NCBI GenBank assembly: GCA_036417435.1 | Contig: CM070902.1 | Span: 134,343,886-134,407,885, forward strand | Length of the DNA stretch: 64,000 nt | Direction of reading: 5' to 3' | Origin: Inia geoffrensis | Taxonomy: Eukaryota; Chordata; Mammalia; Artiodactyla; Iniidae | Shown: one piece after another, positions 1-11,998 of the stretch | Layout: each line of letters opens with the position of its first letter | Position numbering within the stretch: position 1 is the stretch's first letter | The notes under the pieces: model-generated | What the model saw: only the letters and a program-made list of their open reading frames with translations | Databases searched by the model: none | What the model was told of the DNA's origin: nothing | Program-made: the position numbers and the translations under genes

Positions 1-535
1 ACCCCTGCACTTAGAGACGCCGTTCTCATCCAGCCCGCTGAGCGGTGCTGCTCCTCCACTAGTAAATGGACAGTGGACCCTTAGAAGTGTAATCTTTCTC
101 ATCAAAAGGATAAATAGTATTTCTGGCTAAGTGTTTAAAGATAGATATTTGTTTCCTTTTCATGACGTGTATGAAGAGGCTCTTTAGTGGACACTAAATA
201 ATTAAAGCGAGCTGTTATCTGTATAGCACTTAGTGTGCATCAGGCATTGTGATAAGAGGTTGACATACTAGAATATCTAAAAGTCTTAAAACGTGAGACC
301 TTAATAATGTGCCTCAACTCTGATGATAATCATCATTATTTTCATCATCACTAAGGCCAGAGTCTTTAGTTCTGTATTAAGCTGTTGCCATGTACCTGGA
401 TACTCTTGTCTTTGTGCAGGTGGCAGGAACATGAAGCCAGATAACAGAACCAAAATTCTTTACCTGTGAGTTTGGGAAGAGGCATTCTGGGTGTCTTTAT
501 TTTTTTTCTCTAGAAGGAGAGCAGGGAAAGGAGAT
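1..535. other. Unique AT-rich DNA, no gene seen
   Basis: No repeat family or convincing reading frame recognised. It holds a short imperfect ATC/ATT-rich patch near 322-352 and a T-run near 500. Confidence 0.5.
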
Positions 536-536
536 T

Positions 537-735
537 AATATTTATTAAATGACTACTATACAGTAGGTATTATGTGCTTGTTTTATAAAATTACCTCATT
601 AAGCTTCATAACCTTATGAGGTAATTGATAGTATGCTCAATTTAAAGAAAAGAAAACCAAGGCTCGGTAAGCCAGATGATTTGGCCAAAGTCACACAGTT
701 ACACCAATGTGTAAACTCAAATATATGTGACAGCA
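537..735 (-). repeat. MIR SINE, reverse orientation
   Basis: The stretch follows the reverse complement of the ancient mammalian MIR element: a 'tttattaaatgactacta' start, then 'cataaccttatgaggtaa', then 'aaagtcacacagtta'. MIR is an inactive tRNA-derived SINE spread by L2. The copy is diverged and ends shortly before a younger SINE. Confidence 0.8.
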
Positions 736-793
736 AAGTGATGGTTTTTCACCCTAAACATACACACTACAACAACAAATGGAAGGCAGATGT

Positions 794-1083
794 TTCTTTC
801 TTTGTTGGGTCTTTGTTGCTGCATGCAGGCCTACACTAGTTGCGGCGAGCAGGGGCTACTCTTCATTGCAGTGCACAGGCTTTTCATTGCAGTGGCTTCT
901 CTTGTTTCAGAGCTTGGGCTCTTGGCACATGGGCTTCAGTAATTGTGGCACGCAGGCTCAGTAGTTGTGGCACCCGGGCTTAGTTTCTCTGCGGCATGGG
1001 GGATCCTCCCGGACGAGGGCTTGAACCTGTGTCCCCTGCATTGGCAGGAGGATTTTTAACCCCTGCACCAGCAGGGAAGTCCC
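794..1083 (-). mobile_element. CHR-type SINE, long form
   Basis: On the minus strand it begins with a tRNA-like head (reverse complement of 'ccagcagggaagtccc', with the B-box-like 'gggcttgaacctgtg') and ends towards 'gttgggtctttgttgctgca'. Target duplication AAGGCAGATGT lies at 783-793 and 1084-1094. Clear divergence from the other long-form copies here indicates an older insertion, moved by L1 machinery. Confidence 0.93.
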
Positions 1084-1094
1084 AAGGCAGATGT

Positions 1095-1969
1095 CTCTGA
1101 TGGGAGAGAGTATTTTTAGGTTTCTGAAATTATTTTAAAATTTCAAGATTAGGAAACTTGAATAAGGTTGCTGTGTTTTCTAGAAATCAATGTTGAGCAT
1201 TCATTCTCTTTTTAAGACATTTTCTTCAATATTGATTGTCTTTATAGAAATCTTAGATGACTGAGGATTTTAAACTAAATGCAAAGCAATATAAAACTAT
1301 TTCATTGCATACTCTTTAGCAGGTATTATATTCAAATGAATTCTTTGTGTTTTAGGGAGGTTCCTTTTTTGCTCTAGGCAGAGATTACATGAATTTTACG
1401 TGCTAACATAGCAGCCTAATAAAGATATATTTGGTTCTCTGTTTCAGGTTGTCTTCAGCCTTTTAAACGAAGGTTAAGGAGGGAATGAAAGTTGTTTCCT
1501 AGCAAGAGAATATGACTGATTATAGAATATTTTTTCTCCCTCACTATTTTCATGCTACATCTGGGCACCTGAAGGAGTTGTATCTGTCTGAAGCCTGATA
1601 CAGACATCCTTAGCAATTTTGGTGACTATATCAAGTACGTACTCCCATGAACTAAATAACGGTGATTAAATCAATCAGAAGCAAAGTTGACTGGAATATA
1701 GGTATTATAAATGTTCTCTTTTGTTTCAGGAGCTTCATGGTTATGCCCTAACCCACTCAGCTCAACTTCAGGCAGCCCATAACTGAACATGCAACAAATG
1801 GTAGTTGAATTGAACTCAGTCAAAGAGAAAAAAGGGAAAGGTATAAAAATAAGGTACTAGTGGAAGGTGGGGAGTGAGATAAATATGATCAAGATGGATG
1901 GGTTAGAAGGAGAGGTGTGGGAAGCAGGAGGAGCAATGAGAGGAATGGTGTCAGGCTTACCAGCGATGC
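1095..1969. other. Unique DNA, no gene seen
   Basis: No repeat family recognised. The last 100 bases (about 1861-1960) are purine-rich on the plus strand. Confidence 0.45.
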
Positions 1970-2146
1970 TATTCTAGATTTTCAGCCCCCTTCAAGCTTC
2001 CAGACGGCTGCATCCAACACTACATGGGGAAGAACCATCCAGTTAAGTCCAGCCCAAATTGCAGAATTGTGAGCAAATAAATAGTTGTTATTTTAATCCA
2101 CCAGGATTGGGGTGATTAGTTATAATAGCAACAGATAATTGAAATA
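1970..2146 (+). repeat. MLT1-type LTR, 3' part
   Basis: The motifs 'cccaaattgcagaattgtgagcaaataaa' and then a degenerate 'gcaacagataattgaaata' end match the 3' part of MaLR LTRs of the MLT1 group, including the AATAAA-type signal region. The 5' boundary is uncertain. Confidence 0.7.
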
Positions 2147-2559
2147 GAGATCTATATGGAGAGTTATGCTTCTGGTACTGTAGAAGAAGTTATCAGCTCA
2201 AACTGCCTGCAGATAACAATTATAAACTCTGGAAAAAATATAAGAAGCAACTACTCAAGGGCTATGAAGTCTGGTCAAAGCAGTAAGTTTTGGAGAAGAG
2301 TTGAATCTTGGAAGAAGGGACTATTACAGGGTGAGTTTCCAATTTATTTGCAGCTTTTCCCTGAGTGCAGACCAAAGTCAGAGGAGGGCACAGAGCTACT
2401 AAAACTCCAGTGGAAAGTTAGCTATCTTTCTGACCTGAACAATAAGTTTGGGACAAATAAGGGTAGCCAGAACATGAGAGAGGAATCCCAGAAAGGAAAG
2501 AGCTAGAGAAGGGAGCCAAAAATTTTGTGTGTAAACTTTGTGCCAAATGCTGGCCGACC
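2147..2559. other. Unique DNA with a short open frame
   Basis: A 116-codon open frame (2156-2506, plus) starts at ATG but shows no domain, signal peptide or family likeness. It may be part of the 5' region of the old L1 that follows. I treat it as chance. Confidence 0.4.
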
Positions 2560-3020
2560 CCTGAATTATTCATGGTGTCAGACTACAAGCAGTGAAGCTC
2601 AAGATAAAAGAACAGAACTGAGATTTGAGTTGCCACCCACCACAGGTGAGATAAGGTTTCCATTGAGTCTAACCAAATTGACTATGTGCTAAAACAAAAC
2701 TGTCAACATTCTTCAGAGAAATAGAATCCAGAGTCTCTACAACAATAACATCCACAATGTCTAGGATATAATCCAAAATTACTTGACTTAAAAAGAACTA
2801 GGAAAACCTGAGCTATTCTCAAGGGAAAGAAAATCAACAGAGGTCAACTATGAGATGACCTACCTGGTAGAATTTAAAGGACTTTAAAGCAGCTGTTATT
2901 ATGTTCCATCAGATAAATGGAAATATGCTCAGAATAGAGATCTGGAATAGGATTTGTAGATGGAAGAGGGAAATTGGGGAGAAAGAGGGACAAATGACAG
3001 ATACAGACAAGTTCTTCCCC
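2560..3020 (+). repeat. Old L1 (L1M) 5'/ORF1-region fragment
   Basis: The pieces 'ctacaacaataacatccaca', 'tataatccaaaattact' and 'gcagctgttattatgttccat' resemble the region upstream of and into ORF1 in ancient L1M elements. Highly diverged, with no intact frame. Confidence 0.55.
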
Positions 3021-3239
3021 TTTCTCTGTCAGACTCATAGAAAGCATTTGATTGTCGTTTCACCCTTGGCAAGGGTAAGTATCTTGGCAAGGCAGTGTGT
3101 ATTTTCTTGAAAAAGCCTCTATTGATAGAAAAGTTACTGTTTCAAGGTACAGAAATATGAGTCAAAGTTGAGTCAGTATTGTGGGTGGGAAGGAGGAAAA
3201 TGCAAAGAAGTAGCACAATATGGAATCTGAAGAACTAGA

Positions 3240-3405
3240 TGATAGCCATCAATTTATATTATCTTAGGCATATCATTTAACCCTTTTGTGCCTCAAATTT
3301 CCTCACTTGCAAAATGGGGATATTAATAACACTTGCTCCAAAAGGTTGTTGTAGAGATCAGCTAGATAAATATAACACATGTGTAAGTATATTTTGTAAA
3401 GTACT
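3240..3405 (+). repeat. MIR SINE
   Basis: The core 'tgcctcaaatttcctcact', 'gcaaaatggggatattaata' and 'aggttgttgtagagat' follow the MIR consensus on the plus strand. Confidence 0.85.
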
Positions 3406-4284
3406 ATAACTTAGACATGTTAAACACAACACTCTTAATGCAAGACATAATAAGATAAAGGTTTTTATTTTGAAGAACACTTGGGAATAAGAAACAATAA
3501 TATAAAAATAAAATAGTGGTTTTGGCATTGTTTTCTGTTGAACCATTTTGGGGAAAGTTCCCTTTTTTCCAGCTATAAATCCAAATAGAGAAATTTAATT
3601 TAGCTACTGAGAAATACAGTTAAGTTTAAGTGTACTTCACAAAGAAAACTTGTGTTTTTTTGCATCTAAAAAAGACTGACTTTAAAACATTTTTAATATG
3701 TTGTATTTTTCTTACACATTCTGTTATGGTGCTGTGATTTTTGTGTCTCTATTTCCTGATAAAGTTTCAGCCTGGAAAGATATTTACCTCTCTGTTCTCT
3801 CTCTCTCTCTCTCTTAGGCCATTTTAAAAAACCAGTGTCATTTATTGAGCAAAATAGTTTATTTTAAGCACAGTTTTACCAGCTATCTGTTTAATCTAAG
3901 AACATATTTACTCCAAGAAATTTCCTTTGCAAAGTGGTGCGATGTCACGATACTCATTGACATTTGTAAAAGGATGCCTGCTTCTTGATCACTGAGATTA
4001 TCATAAGGACTGACTAAAAAGTATTGTAAATACCTACTTATGGGGTACAGCTCAAGTAGCACTTAGATGCCTTTTTTATTCACCCCAAATTGGAGCAATA
4101 TGAATGTCTGAAATTTTACCACCAGAAAATGGCATAATGCTTTGTCCCTTATTGAAATTAAACTATTTCTAAAAGGAGAATGTGTAAAATTTCCATCAAA
4201 ATTTGTAGTTTGCTATGAATTAAGTCTTTGCCTGAGAACACAGGGGAAGGAGGGAAAATAATGAAGGTACCTATCCTTTAAGTT
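3406..4284. other. Unique AT-rich DNA, short TC repeat
   Basis: No gene or family recognised. A pure (TC)n run lies at about 3796-3814. Confidence 0.5.
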
Positions 4285-4808
4285 ACAGACGCGTATATTA
4301 AATGCCAACTTCATATTGCCACTTGAATGTCTAAAGGGCACCTCAAACTTGAAATATCTCCCCCCAACAAAAAAAAAAACCTCTTGATTTTCTTCCCTTC
4401 TCCTTCATGGACTTCTCCATATTATTGAATAGAAATACTACCATTCAACCAGCTTCTAATGCCAAGAAACTTAGAGATAGCCCACAATCAAGCCATCATC
4501 AAATCCTATTTGCTTTAGTTGTAGAATATATTTTAAAAATTTATCTCCTGTTACCTCCTATACCATCTTATAATCTAACCATCATTACTTCTCACTTGGA
4601 CTATTTCACTGGCTTTCAAATAGTTTCTCTGTTTCAATCCTTACCCTCATCCCAATTTATTTTCTACATATCAGCCAGAGTAATCTGTGAAAAGCAAAAA
4701 TTAAATCATGACAGTTCTCTGCTCAAAATGCCCAGATGGCTTGCCATATCACTCTGAATAAAGTCAGAAGTCCTTACCATGGCTTTTAGGTAAGGAGAGC
4801 AAAGCATC
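4285..4808 (+). repeat. L2-like LINE, 3' part
   Basis: The phrases 'cacttgaatgtctaaagggc', 'cagccagagtaatctgtgaaa' and 'ctctgaataaagtcagaagt' match the C-terminal and 3' region of old L2-type LINEs. A 116-codon open frame at 4407-4757 is a remnant inside it and not a host gene. It is interrupted by the SINE at 4823. Confidence 0.65.
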
Positions 4809-4822
4809 AAAACTCACCTTAT

Positions 4823-5026
4823 GGGCTTCCCTGGTGGCGCAGTGGTTGAGAGTCCGCCTGCCGATGCAGGGGACACGGGTTCGTGCCCCGGTCTGGGAAG
4901 ATCCCACATGCGGCGGAGCGGCTGGGCCCGTGAGCCATGGCCGCTGAGCCTGTGCATCCGGAGCCTGTGCTCCGCAACGGGAGAGGCCACAGCAGTGAGA
5001 GGCCCGCATACCGCAAAAAAAAAAAA
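4823..5026 (+). mobile_element. CHR-type SINE, short young form
   Basis: tRNA-derived head with an A-box-like 'tggcgcagtggttgagagtc' and B-box-like 'gggttcgtgcc' (pol III internal promoter), a CpG-rich body and a pure A tail. The target duplication AAAACTCACCTTAT is perfect at 4809-4822 and 5027-5040. The intact duplication and retained CpGs indicate a fairly recent insertion. Confidence 0.97.
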
Positions 5027-5289
5027 AAAACTCACCTTATTTTAGTCTGGGAGATTCTAGATCTATACACACAGAATTCACACAGAATCACGAAGTTCCT
5101 AGGGGATTTGGACAAGGCATTCAGGGTACCATGCTTCAGAACTGACATGAGACAAAACCCAGAACCTCCAGGTTTTAACATTGGAAGGAGAATTTCCAGA
5201 GAGAGGGGAGTAAGTAACCAAACCCACCTGCCTTCTTGAGTTTTACATTAAATTTGGGATCTTTCTGTAATTCATGATTTTATGCTGCC

Positions 5290-5455
5290 ACTACCAGGCT
5301 GGTACCTTAGTTTCCTCATTTTGTAAGTGGAGCTACTAACAGTACCTATCTCATAGGGTTGTGGTAAAACTTTGAGTTACATAGGTAAAATGCTTAGAAC
5401 AAACCCTGGTACACAGTAAGTGCTTAGTAAAGTTTAGCTGTTATTATTAGAACAA
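5290..5455 (+). repeat. MIR SINE
   Basis: 'ttagtttcctcattttgtaa', 'gtacctatctcatagggttg' and 'cacagtaagtgcttagtaaa' follow MIR on the plus strand. Confidence 0.88.
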
Positions 5456-5756
5456 TTCTATCTTAGTACCTAACCATAACCGTTGTATTCATGTAACATA
5501 ATTGGTCTCTCTTGGGTAGTAGCTAACTCCCTTACTTATCATGGCTTATAGGCAGTTATTCACATGGGTAAAGACAATGGTCAGGGCAAATTTCTCCCAA
5601 AACATTTTGATGAGAAAGTAACATGTTATCTAAACTCTCTACGCACATACTGAATTACAAAGACATCACTTCATCCTCTTCCTGTAAATTCACTTTAATT
5701 TTGGATGGGAATATTGGTGCCATTTTAATTATTTTTTTTAAAGATTAGTAAATACT

Positions 5757-6080
5757 TCTTTTTTATAAAAATAAATTTATTTATTTATTTATATATTTTT
5801 GGCTGCATTGGGTCTTTGTTGCTGCACGTGGGCTTTCTCTAGTTGCAGCAAACGGGGGCTATTCTTTGTTGCGGTGCACGGGCTTCTCATTGCGGTGGCT
5901 TCTCTTGTTGTGCGGGCTTCAGTAGTTATGGCTCACAGGCTCTAGAGCGCAGCCTCAGTAGTTGTGGCGCACGGCCTTAGTTGCTCTGTGGCATGTGGGA
6001 TCTTCCCAGACCAGGGCTCGAACCCATGTCCCCTGTATTGGCAGGCAGATTCTTAGCAACTGCGCCACCAGGGAAGTCCC
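5757..6080 (-). mobile_element. CHR-type SINE, long form
   Basis: Reverse-orientation long CHR element. The tail (ATTT)n lies at the left and the tRNA-like head 'gccaccagggaagtccc' at the right. The target duplication AGTAAATACT is perfect at 5747-5756 and 6081-6090. Confidence 0.96.
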
Positions 6081-6090
6081 AGTAAATACT

Positions 6091-7057
6091 ATTTCTAAAG
6101 AATTTACTTTTTATTTTTTTCTTAAGAGTCTTTCTTTGGAATGGGGTCTGACTTAGTGAAAAGTTTAGTGCATGGCTGCCTGTGTAACTGACTTACCAAC
6201 ATAACTCATTTAGAAACCCCATCCTGTCATTCTGTCACATGGCAAGAATTCAAAAAGTGTTTGTGCCTCTCGGAGAACAAAAGGAAATGTAAGCTGTGTG
6301 ATCAGCAGTTAACAAGCAAAGGAGAACAAGCATCTGGTCAGAGAGATAAAAAGTCCATTTTGTTTCAGGGACCCTTAATAATTTAGCTTTGTTCTAAGAT
6401 TTGTCTTTGACATCAATTTCCATGGAAAGCCAGGATTCTAGGAAGGATAACAGGCTGGATCCACTCTGGGGTAGTTATAGGAGGGGTAAAGTGTGGCTTA
6501 AGTATTTTCCTACCCACCAACAACTTCTGCCCTTTTTTACACTCCTCTTTCCTCTTTCTTCTCCCTACTCCACAACCTGATCCCCCACTACCCCTCTCAT
6601 AGGCCCCAAACATTAATGCTACCTTCTGGTGTTCAGGACCTAGCAGGACATAGTTTGTATTTTGACCATTGCCCACCTTCTCACCACTATGCCTTCCCCT
6701 ATCAACTGTCCACACTGAAAAGAACTTACACTTTTCCATCATATTTTCTCTCCTCAAGGTCCCAATAAATGATAGCTGCTTACCTGAGAGGTTAACTAAA
6801 GGAGTGAACAGCCGATACTGGTTTTTTAAAATGTAACTCTGCAAAATATATTGCTTATAAATAGGGGTTTCCAGAAGTGGCAATGCCTTAACTAAAGAAC
6901 AAATTTCTCCACTAATAGAATTAGAGGCATTTTGGCATGGTAGTTGGGGAGGGATTTTTTTTCTGAATTATATCATCAACAAATTTAATTTTATTATATC
7001 ATGTTCTAATTTAAACATGTATTACCCACTGTGGCTAAGTTTGTTGTTGTTTTTATT
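6091..7057. other. Unique DNA with an unexplained open frame
   Basis: A minus-strand frame of 156 codons spans 6413-6883, but its first codon is TTG and the first ATG comes about 47 codons later, leaving about 110. It is Gly/Arg/Lys-rich in the middle with no recognisable domain or signal peptide. No flanking splice structure was established. Probably chance. Confidence 0.35.
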
Positions 7058-7190
7058 AATTTTTATTGATATTTAACTCACATATCATAAAATTGCCATT
7101 TAAAGTGGATAATTCAATGATTTTTAGAAATATATTTACTGCTATCTAATTCCAAAACGTTTTCATCACCCCAAATGGGGAAATATTTTT
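7058..7190 (-). repeat. Old L1 (L1M) 3' fragment
   Basis: 'taactcacatatcataaaat', 'gccatttaaagtgga' and 'ttttcatcaccccaaa' are the reverse complement of the 3'UTR of L1MB/MC-type elements. Confidence 0.75.
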
Positions 7191-7436
7191 GAACAAGAAA
7201 ATCTTTCAACAGTATGTCTCAAAACATGCCTACTTTACAAGATTGTGCCTAGAAAAATAATTAATTGGAATGCCCTTTAGAAGATTTAGAATTCTTTTGA
7301 GTTAGAGGAATATCCAAGGCAATCATACAATAACATCTTCCTACAATTAAATTGATTACATTTGCTAATTGAATTGATCACAGTTAAATTGATTACATTT
7401 ACAAGAACACTGTGATAATAAATGGTTTGCAATTAG

Positions 7437-7530
7437 AAGAGATGGAGATGGAGATGGAGATGGGGAGAGTGAGAGAGAGAAAGAGAGAGGGAGAGAGTTG
7501 TGGGGAGAGAGAGGGAAAACTTGAGAGAAT
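7437..7530. repeat. Purine (GA)-rich tract
   Basis: A GATGGA repeat followed by GA-rich runs. Almost every base on the plus strand is A or G. It arose as simple sequence. Confidence 0.85.
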
Positions 7531-7539
7531 TTATTATAA

Positions 7540-7700
7540 AGAGGCAGGGACCCATGGCAGTAAACTGGAAGTAGGATGCCTACAGCATCCTAATCAACCA
7601 AGGAAATATTTGGCACCATTTTTCTCTACTCACTGACCAACTTCCTCTGTTTCCCAAGCCACATGGCAGAAAACCTGGCTGCCAAAACATCCCCAATTTT
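7540..7700. repeat. Possible LTR-derived sequence, family unknown
   Basis: The stretch starts 'tttattataaagaggcaggg', which resembles the reversed end of ERVL-type LTRs. It runs into the tandem duplication that follows. The family was not identified. Confidence 0.3.
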
Positions 7701-7983
7701 TATTAGCCTACAGGTCCAGCCGCCTGGTGAAACAATTTTCTGATTCCTGAAGGTTAGGATTGGTCCAGTTTTGGACAGTTGTCCACAGTAAAACCAATCT
7801 GTCAGTGATAATTTATATAGACTTCAGGGGTAAGAAGTCTAATTGTTATTAGCCTACATGTCCAGCCACCTGGTGAAAGAATTTTCTGATTCCCAAAGAT
7901 TAGGATTGGCCCAGTTTTGGACAGTTGTCCACAGTAAAACCAATCTGTCAGTGATAATTTATATAGACTTCAGGGGTATGAAG
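7701..7983. repeat. Tandem duplication, 146-bp period, two copies
   Basis: Copy 1 (about 7701-7837) and copy 2 (about 7847-7983) share a start 'tattagcctaca/t', the block 'ttggacagttgtccacagta' and an end 'cttcaggggta'. About eight substitutions in 137 bp were counted by eye. This is a local segmental duplication. A short open frame crosses it but is not a gene. Confidence 0.93.
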
Positions 7984-8172
7984 AGCAGGAAAGAGGTCAC
8001 AAAAGAAGAGAAATTTGGGCAATCAAATAGGTTTTCACTATAGTGATCTCTGTGGTCTCATCCATCTAAATAAGATTGTTTCTGTTTGAAATTTCTACAG
8101 TTCTCTACCCTTACTGCCACTAGCCACAAGAAAAGAAATATACCCACTGCCTTGTTTGAAAATTAATTACAG

Positions 8173-8525
8173 GGATTTCCCTGGTGGCGCAGTGGTTAAG
8201 AATCCACCTGCCAATGCAGGGGGCACAGGTTCCACCACTGGTCCTGGAAGATCCCATATGCCATGGAGCAACTAAGCCTGTGTGCCACAACAACTGAGCC
8301 TCTGCTCTAGAGCTCTCAAGCTACAAACAACTAGTGAGCCCGCGAGCCACAGCTACTGAAGCTCACAGGGCTAGGGCCCGTGCTCCACAACAAGAGAAGT
8401 CACTGCAATAAGAAGCCGGCGCACCGCAAGGAAGAGTAGCCCCCGCTCTCCACAACTAGAGAAAGCCCGCGTGCAGCAACGAAGACCCAACGCAGCCAAA
8501 AATAAATAAATAAATTTATATTAAA
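8173..8525 (+). mobile_element. CHR-type SINE, long form
   Basis: Forward copy with head 'gatttccctggtggcgcagt', a long tRNA-unrelated body and a tail of (AAAT)n. The target duplication AAAATTAATTACAG is perfect at 8159-8172 and 8526-8539. Confidence 0.97.
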
Positions 8526-8539
8526 AAAATTAATTACAG

Positions 8540-8919
8540 TCAACACTTCCAATATCCAATGTCTATTTTCCAACTTGAAAAAGGAGGGGCACTTAATCAT
8601 ACATGGTAGAAAAGTGTAGAGTTTATTCAACCTAACCTTTCAGTGAACTCCAGTGAAGACTGACTAGAAAATAGCATTCAGAAGATAAGAAAGACTCTGT
8701 TACTGACATACTCTCAGATATCCACTAGAGTTTTCCATTCCAGCATATAAATAATGAAGAGCTGTTGGGAGTTGAAGCCAAATGTTTCCGTTACCCAACT
8801 ATAGCTTGAAAGGAAACAAGGTTTTCTTAAGGTATTGCAGAAAGCATTATTTCTGGGATTCTGGTAATAATAATACTTGAAAGGAGGCTTCCATTGCTGT
8901 TGTTTTGCCTTAAAGAGGG
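8540..8919. other. Unique DNA, no gene seen
   Basis: Nothing recognised. It lies between the SINE and an old L1 remnant. Confidence 0.45.
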
Positions 8920-9672
8920 TTCAAAAAGCATTATATTAAAAACAAAGGACCAATAAAAAATTTATGTGTGCAACCTCACTAATAATAAAATAAATAAAAA
9001 ATAAAGCAAAAACCATTGGTTTGGTCAGCAATTTGGCAATGAATTTAAGAAAATGATCATTGTTCATTATTATTAGGGATGTGTTAACATAGACACTATC
9101 AGGCTCTGATGATGGGGTGAAAATTGGCACAAACTTTCTAGAGGTAAATTTGGCTGTCTGTATCAAGTGAGTTTTTAAAGTTTTTTTTAAAAAGGAATTT
9201 ATCCCCAACACACACACGTATGTTCATTATGACATTGTTTCAATAACAAAGATCAAAGAGAAAGAAAAAGCTAAAATATATAGTATGAGAGGATTAAATG
9301 GCTAAGTAAATTAAGGTTTAGCAACACAATAGAACACTATGCAAGTGCTTTAAATGACGCACAGATACTAATATCACTCTTTGATAAATGTAGCTATTTG
9401 ATAAATGAAGTACAGTATGTCCATAAGTTAGAGTCTGGAAAAAAGCTATGACATAAATGTTAAGCAAAAAAAGTAGGATTCAATTTGTTACCCCCATACG
9501 CACATGAATATAGAAAACAAAACTAAGGAATTACAGTTTTAATAGTGACTATCTCCCACAAATGGAATTACATAATTTTTTAGAGTTCATTATTCATATT
9601 TTCTGGATTTTCTAGTTTTTTATATAGATCATATGTATTAGTTTTGAAATAAATATATTAAAATTGAAATGC
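8920..9672 (+). repeat. Old L1 (L1M) 3' region
   Basis: 'cctcactaataataaaataa' and 'atggctaagtaaattaaggt', plus a 3' stretch 'ttctggattttctagttttt', resemble the end of ORF2 and the 3'UTR of ancient L1M elements. Heavily mutated. Confidence 0.5.
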
Positions 9673-9904
9673 TAGTCAGCTGCTCTCTAGGGGTCCTCTT
9701 TGATAGCACTATCAATGGTACCTTCTAGAAAGTATCAAAGGCTGTCTATCTTCCCGGCCCTCTCTGCCTGACTGTTGAGTTCATTCCTGCTTTCCTTACC
9801 CCATTCCCTCAGAACCATGGCACCTTAGTGGCTCAGATGCAATCCAGCCCTGTACCCCCACCCCCATGCTTCTGTCCCCATGAACTTTACATTAATAATA
9901 GTGG

Positions 9905-10095
9905 CTATTTCTTAAGTAGTTACCAAATGTCAGGCACTTGCTTTTACAGGCATTATCTCATATAATACTTACAATAACACTATGAGATAGCTACTATAGG
10001 GGGGAATTAGAACTCCAGAAAGTTAAGCAATTTCCCTAAGGTCACATAGCTAGAGGGTGACAGGACCGGCTTTCAAAACCAGGTCTGTTTTGACT
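9905..10095 (-). repeat. MIR SINE, reverse orientation
   Basis: 'caaatgtcaggcacttg', 'cattatctcatataat' and 'aaggtcacatagctagagg' follow the reverse complement of MIR. Confidence 0.88.
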
Positions 10096-10752
10096 ACAAA
10101 GGCATCGTGCCACTGGAAATGACCTGGTCTGCCCCAAACATTCTTCACTTTCATTATGCAGACCTCTCATAAGACCCCTTCTCCCTCACCTCGCCACTCT
10201 CAACGGCAGCCTTACATTTACCTGTACTGCAATTTGACTGGAGTTGCCAATCTTGTAGATGATTAGTAATGAGCAACCCCTCTTTAAAGCCATACTTCTA
10301 TCCTGAGTTTTTCTCTGCCCCAGCTGCCCTCCACGTGGCCTCTGTATCTGAGCAGCTAGCTGACAGATTGTCACTCCTTCTGCTTTCTTCCTGTCAGCCT
10401 TTTGGGGACCACCTTGCTCGTGCCATGTTTACTACCCCTCCCTTACTTTCCTTTGTCTGTTTCTTTTTAAAACATTTTTTTGCACATAACATGATGCTAT
10501 GCATTTAATAAATGTTCCTTAAATGTTTCTTCAGTTAAATTCAATCTTCCTTTTCTAACAACTATTGTTATATCATTTTACTGTCTTGCAAGGTTATTCC
10601 TTTCCTATGGTTTTTCTAACCATCTTTCTTCCTAGCAATTTGGCATCCATCCTCACTAAAATTACCCTCTCTCATCACTGGTGATTTCCTGATTATAAAA
10701 TAATTGAAATATTTTTTGGCGTGTTTTCATCCTTTTTAATCTTCTGGTTCAT
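10096..10752. other. Unique DNA, no gene seen
   Basis: C/T-rich on the plus strand. No family or gene recognised. It contains the left copy of the target duplication of the next L1. Confidence 0.45.
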
Positions 10753-10763
10753 TTAACAGCACT

Positions 10764-11359
10764 TCTTTTTTTGCTTTAAAATTTTTTTTATTGAAGTACA
10801 GTTGATTTACAATATTTCAGGCATACAGAAAAGTGATTAAGTTATACATACATATATATATATGTGTGTTATATTTCAGGTTCTTTTCCATTATAGGTTA
10901 TTACAAGATATTGAATATAGTTCCCTGTGCTATACAGTAGATACTTATTGTTTATTTTATATATAGTAGTGTGTTTATGTTAATCCCAAATTCCTAATTT
11001 ATCCCTCCCCCACTCCCTTTCCACTTCAGTAAACATAAGTTTGTTTTCTATGTCTGTGGGTCTACTTCTATTTTGTAAATTTGTATTATTATTTTTAGAT
11101 TCCACATATAAGTGATATCATATAATGTTTGTCTTTCTCTGGCTTACTTCACTTAGTATGATAATCTCTAGGTCCATCCATGTTGCTGCAAATGGCATTA
11201 TTTCATTCTTTTTTATGGTTGAGTAATATTCCATTGTATATATATACCACATCTTCTCTATTCTTCCATCTGTCAATGGACTTTTAGGTTGCTTCCATGC
11301 CTTGGCTATTGTAAAAAGTGCTGTGATGAACATTGGGGTGCATATCTTTTCAAATTAGA
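10764..11359 (-). mobile_element. 5'-truncated L1
   Basis: Minus-strand copy of only the ORF2 C-terminus and 3'UTR. The frame 11118-11333 reads '...[17 protein letters not shown]...', the signature C-terminal part of L1 ORF2. Near-perfect target duplication TTAAC(A/G)GCACT lies at 10753-10763 and 11360-11370. 5' truncation is the usual result of target-primed reverse transcription. Confidence 0.93.
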
Positions 11360-11370
11360 TTAACGGCACT

Positions 11371-11988
11371 ATCTCTGCTTTACCTTAGCCTGAGATATGG
11401 GCTACTGTTGTTCTCTTCTTTCCTTCTCCTGTTCTCTCTCCATCTCTCTCTCCTTCACTAACCTTTCTCCTGTTCTTTAATTGTGGGCTATCTCTTAAAC
11501 TTGATCTTTGGCTTTGGCTTTTCTCCCTTTTATACAGTAGTCACCTTTAGAATGAAGTAATTCCAACAACCTGCCCTTCCTTCAGTAGCCTTTTCATGGC
11601 CATAATGAATGCTTTTAAGCCTAGGATTTGCTTCCATTCAATAAGAAGTTAGCAAGGCAAGAAGGAGGTCTGCTATGAATCCAGAGTTTACCAGGCATGT
11701 TCCATGAGGCTGTGTTCACACACTTGAAGATCTTGTTGGGCAGATAAGTGACTCCTATTACTTCATTCTACTTTGGCTAATGCTCTGCTTGCTGAAACCT
11801 TCACTATCTGCTCCATCCCTTCTGCCTGGCTGGAGTTCCCTCTCTGGCTACTACTGGGTGGACCTCTCCAGTGTTTCTTATGCCTGCGCAATTCTCTATT
11901 CTCCTAGTTGTTGCAATCACCTAACTAAATAAACAGCTTTCAGATATAAAGGACTAGCACTCATTTCTCACTTTTCTCCAGATTTATG
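11371..11988. other. Unique DNA, no gene seen
   Basis: C/T-rich at its start (about 11401-11480). No family recognised. Confidence 0.45.
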
Positions 11989-11998
11989 CTACCAACTT

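Noticed and set aside
4823..4900. tRNA-like A and B boxes, also in the other SINEs
   Set aside because: They are SINE heads derived from a tRNA. The body does not fold as a tRNA gene.
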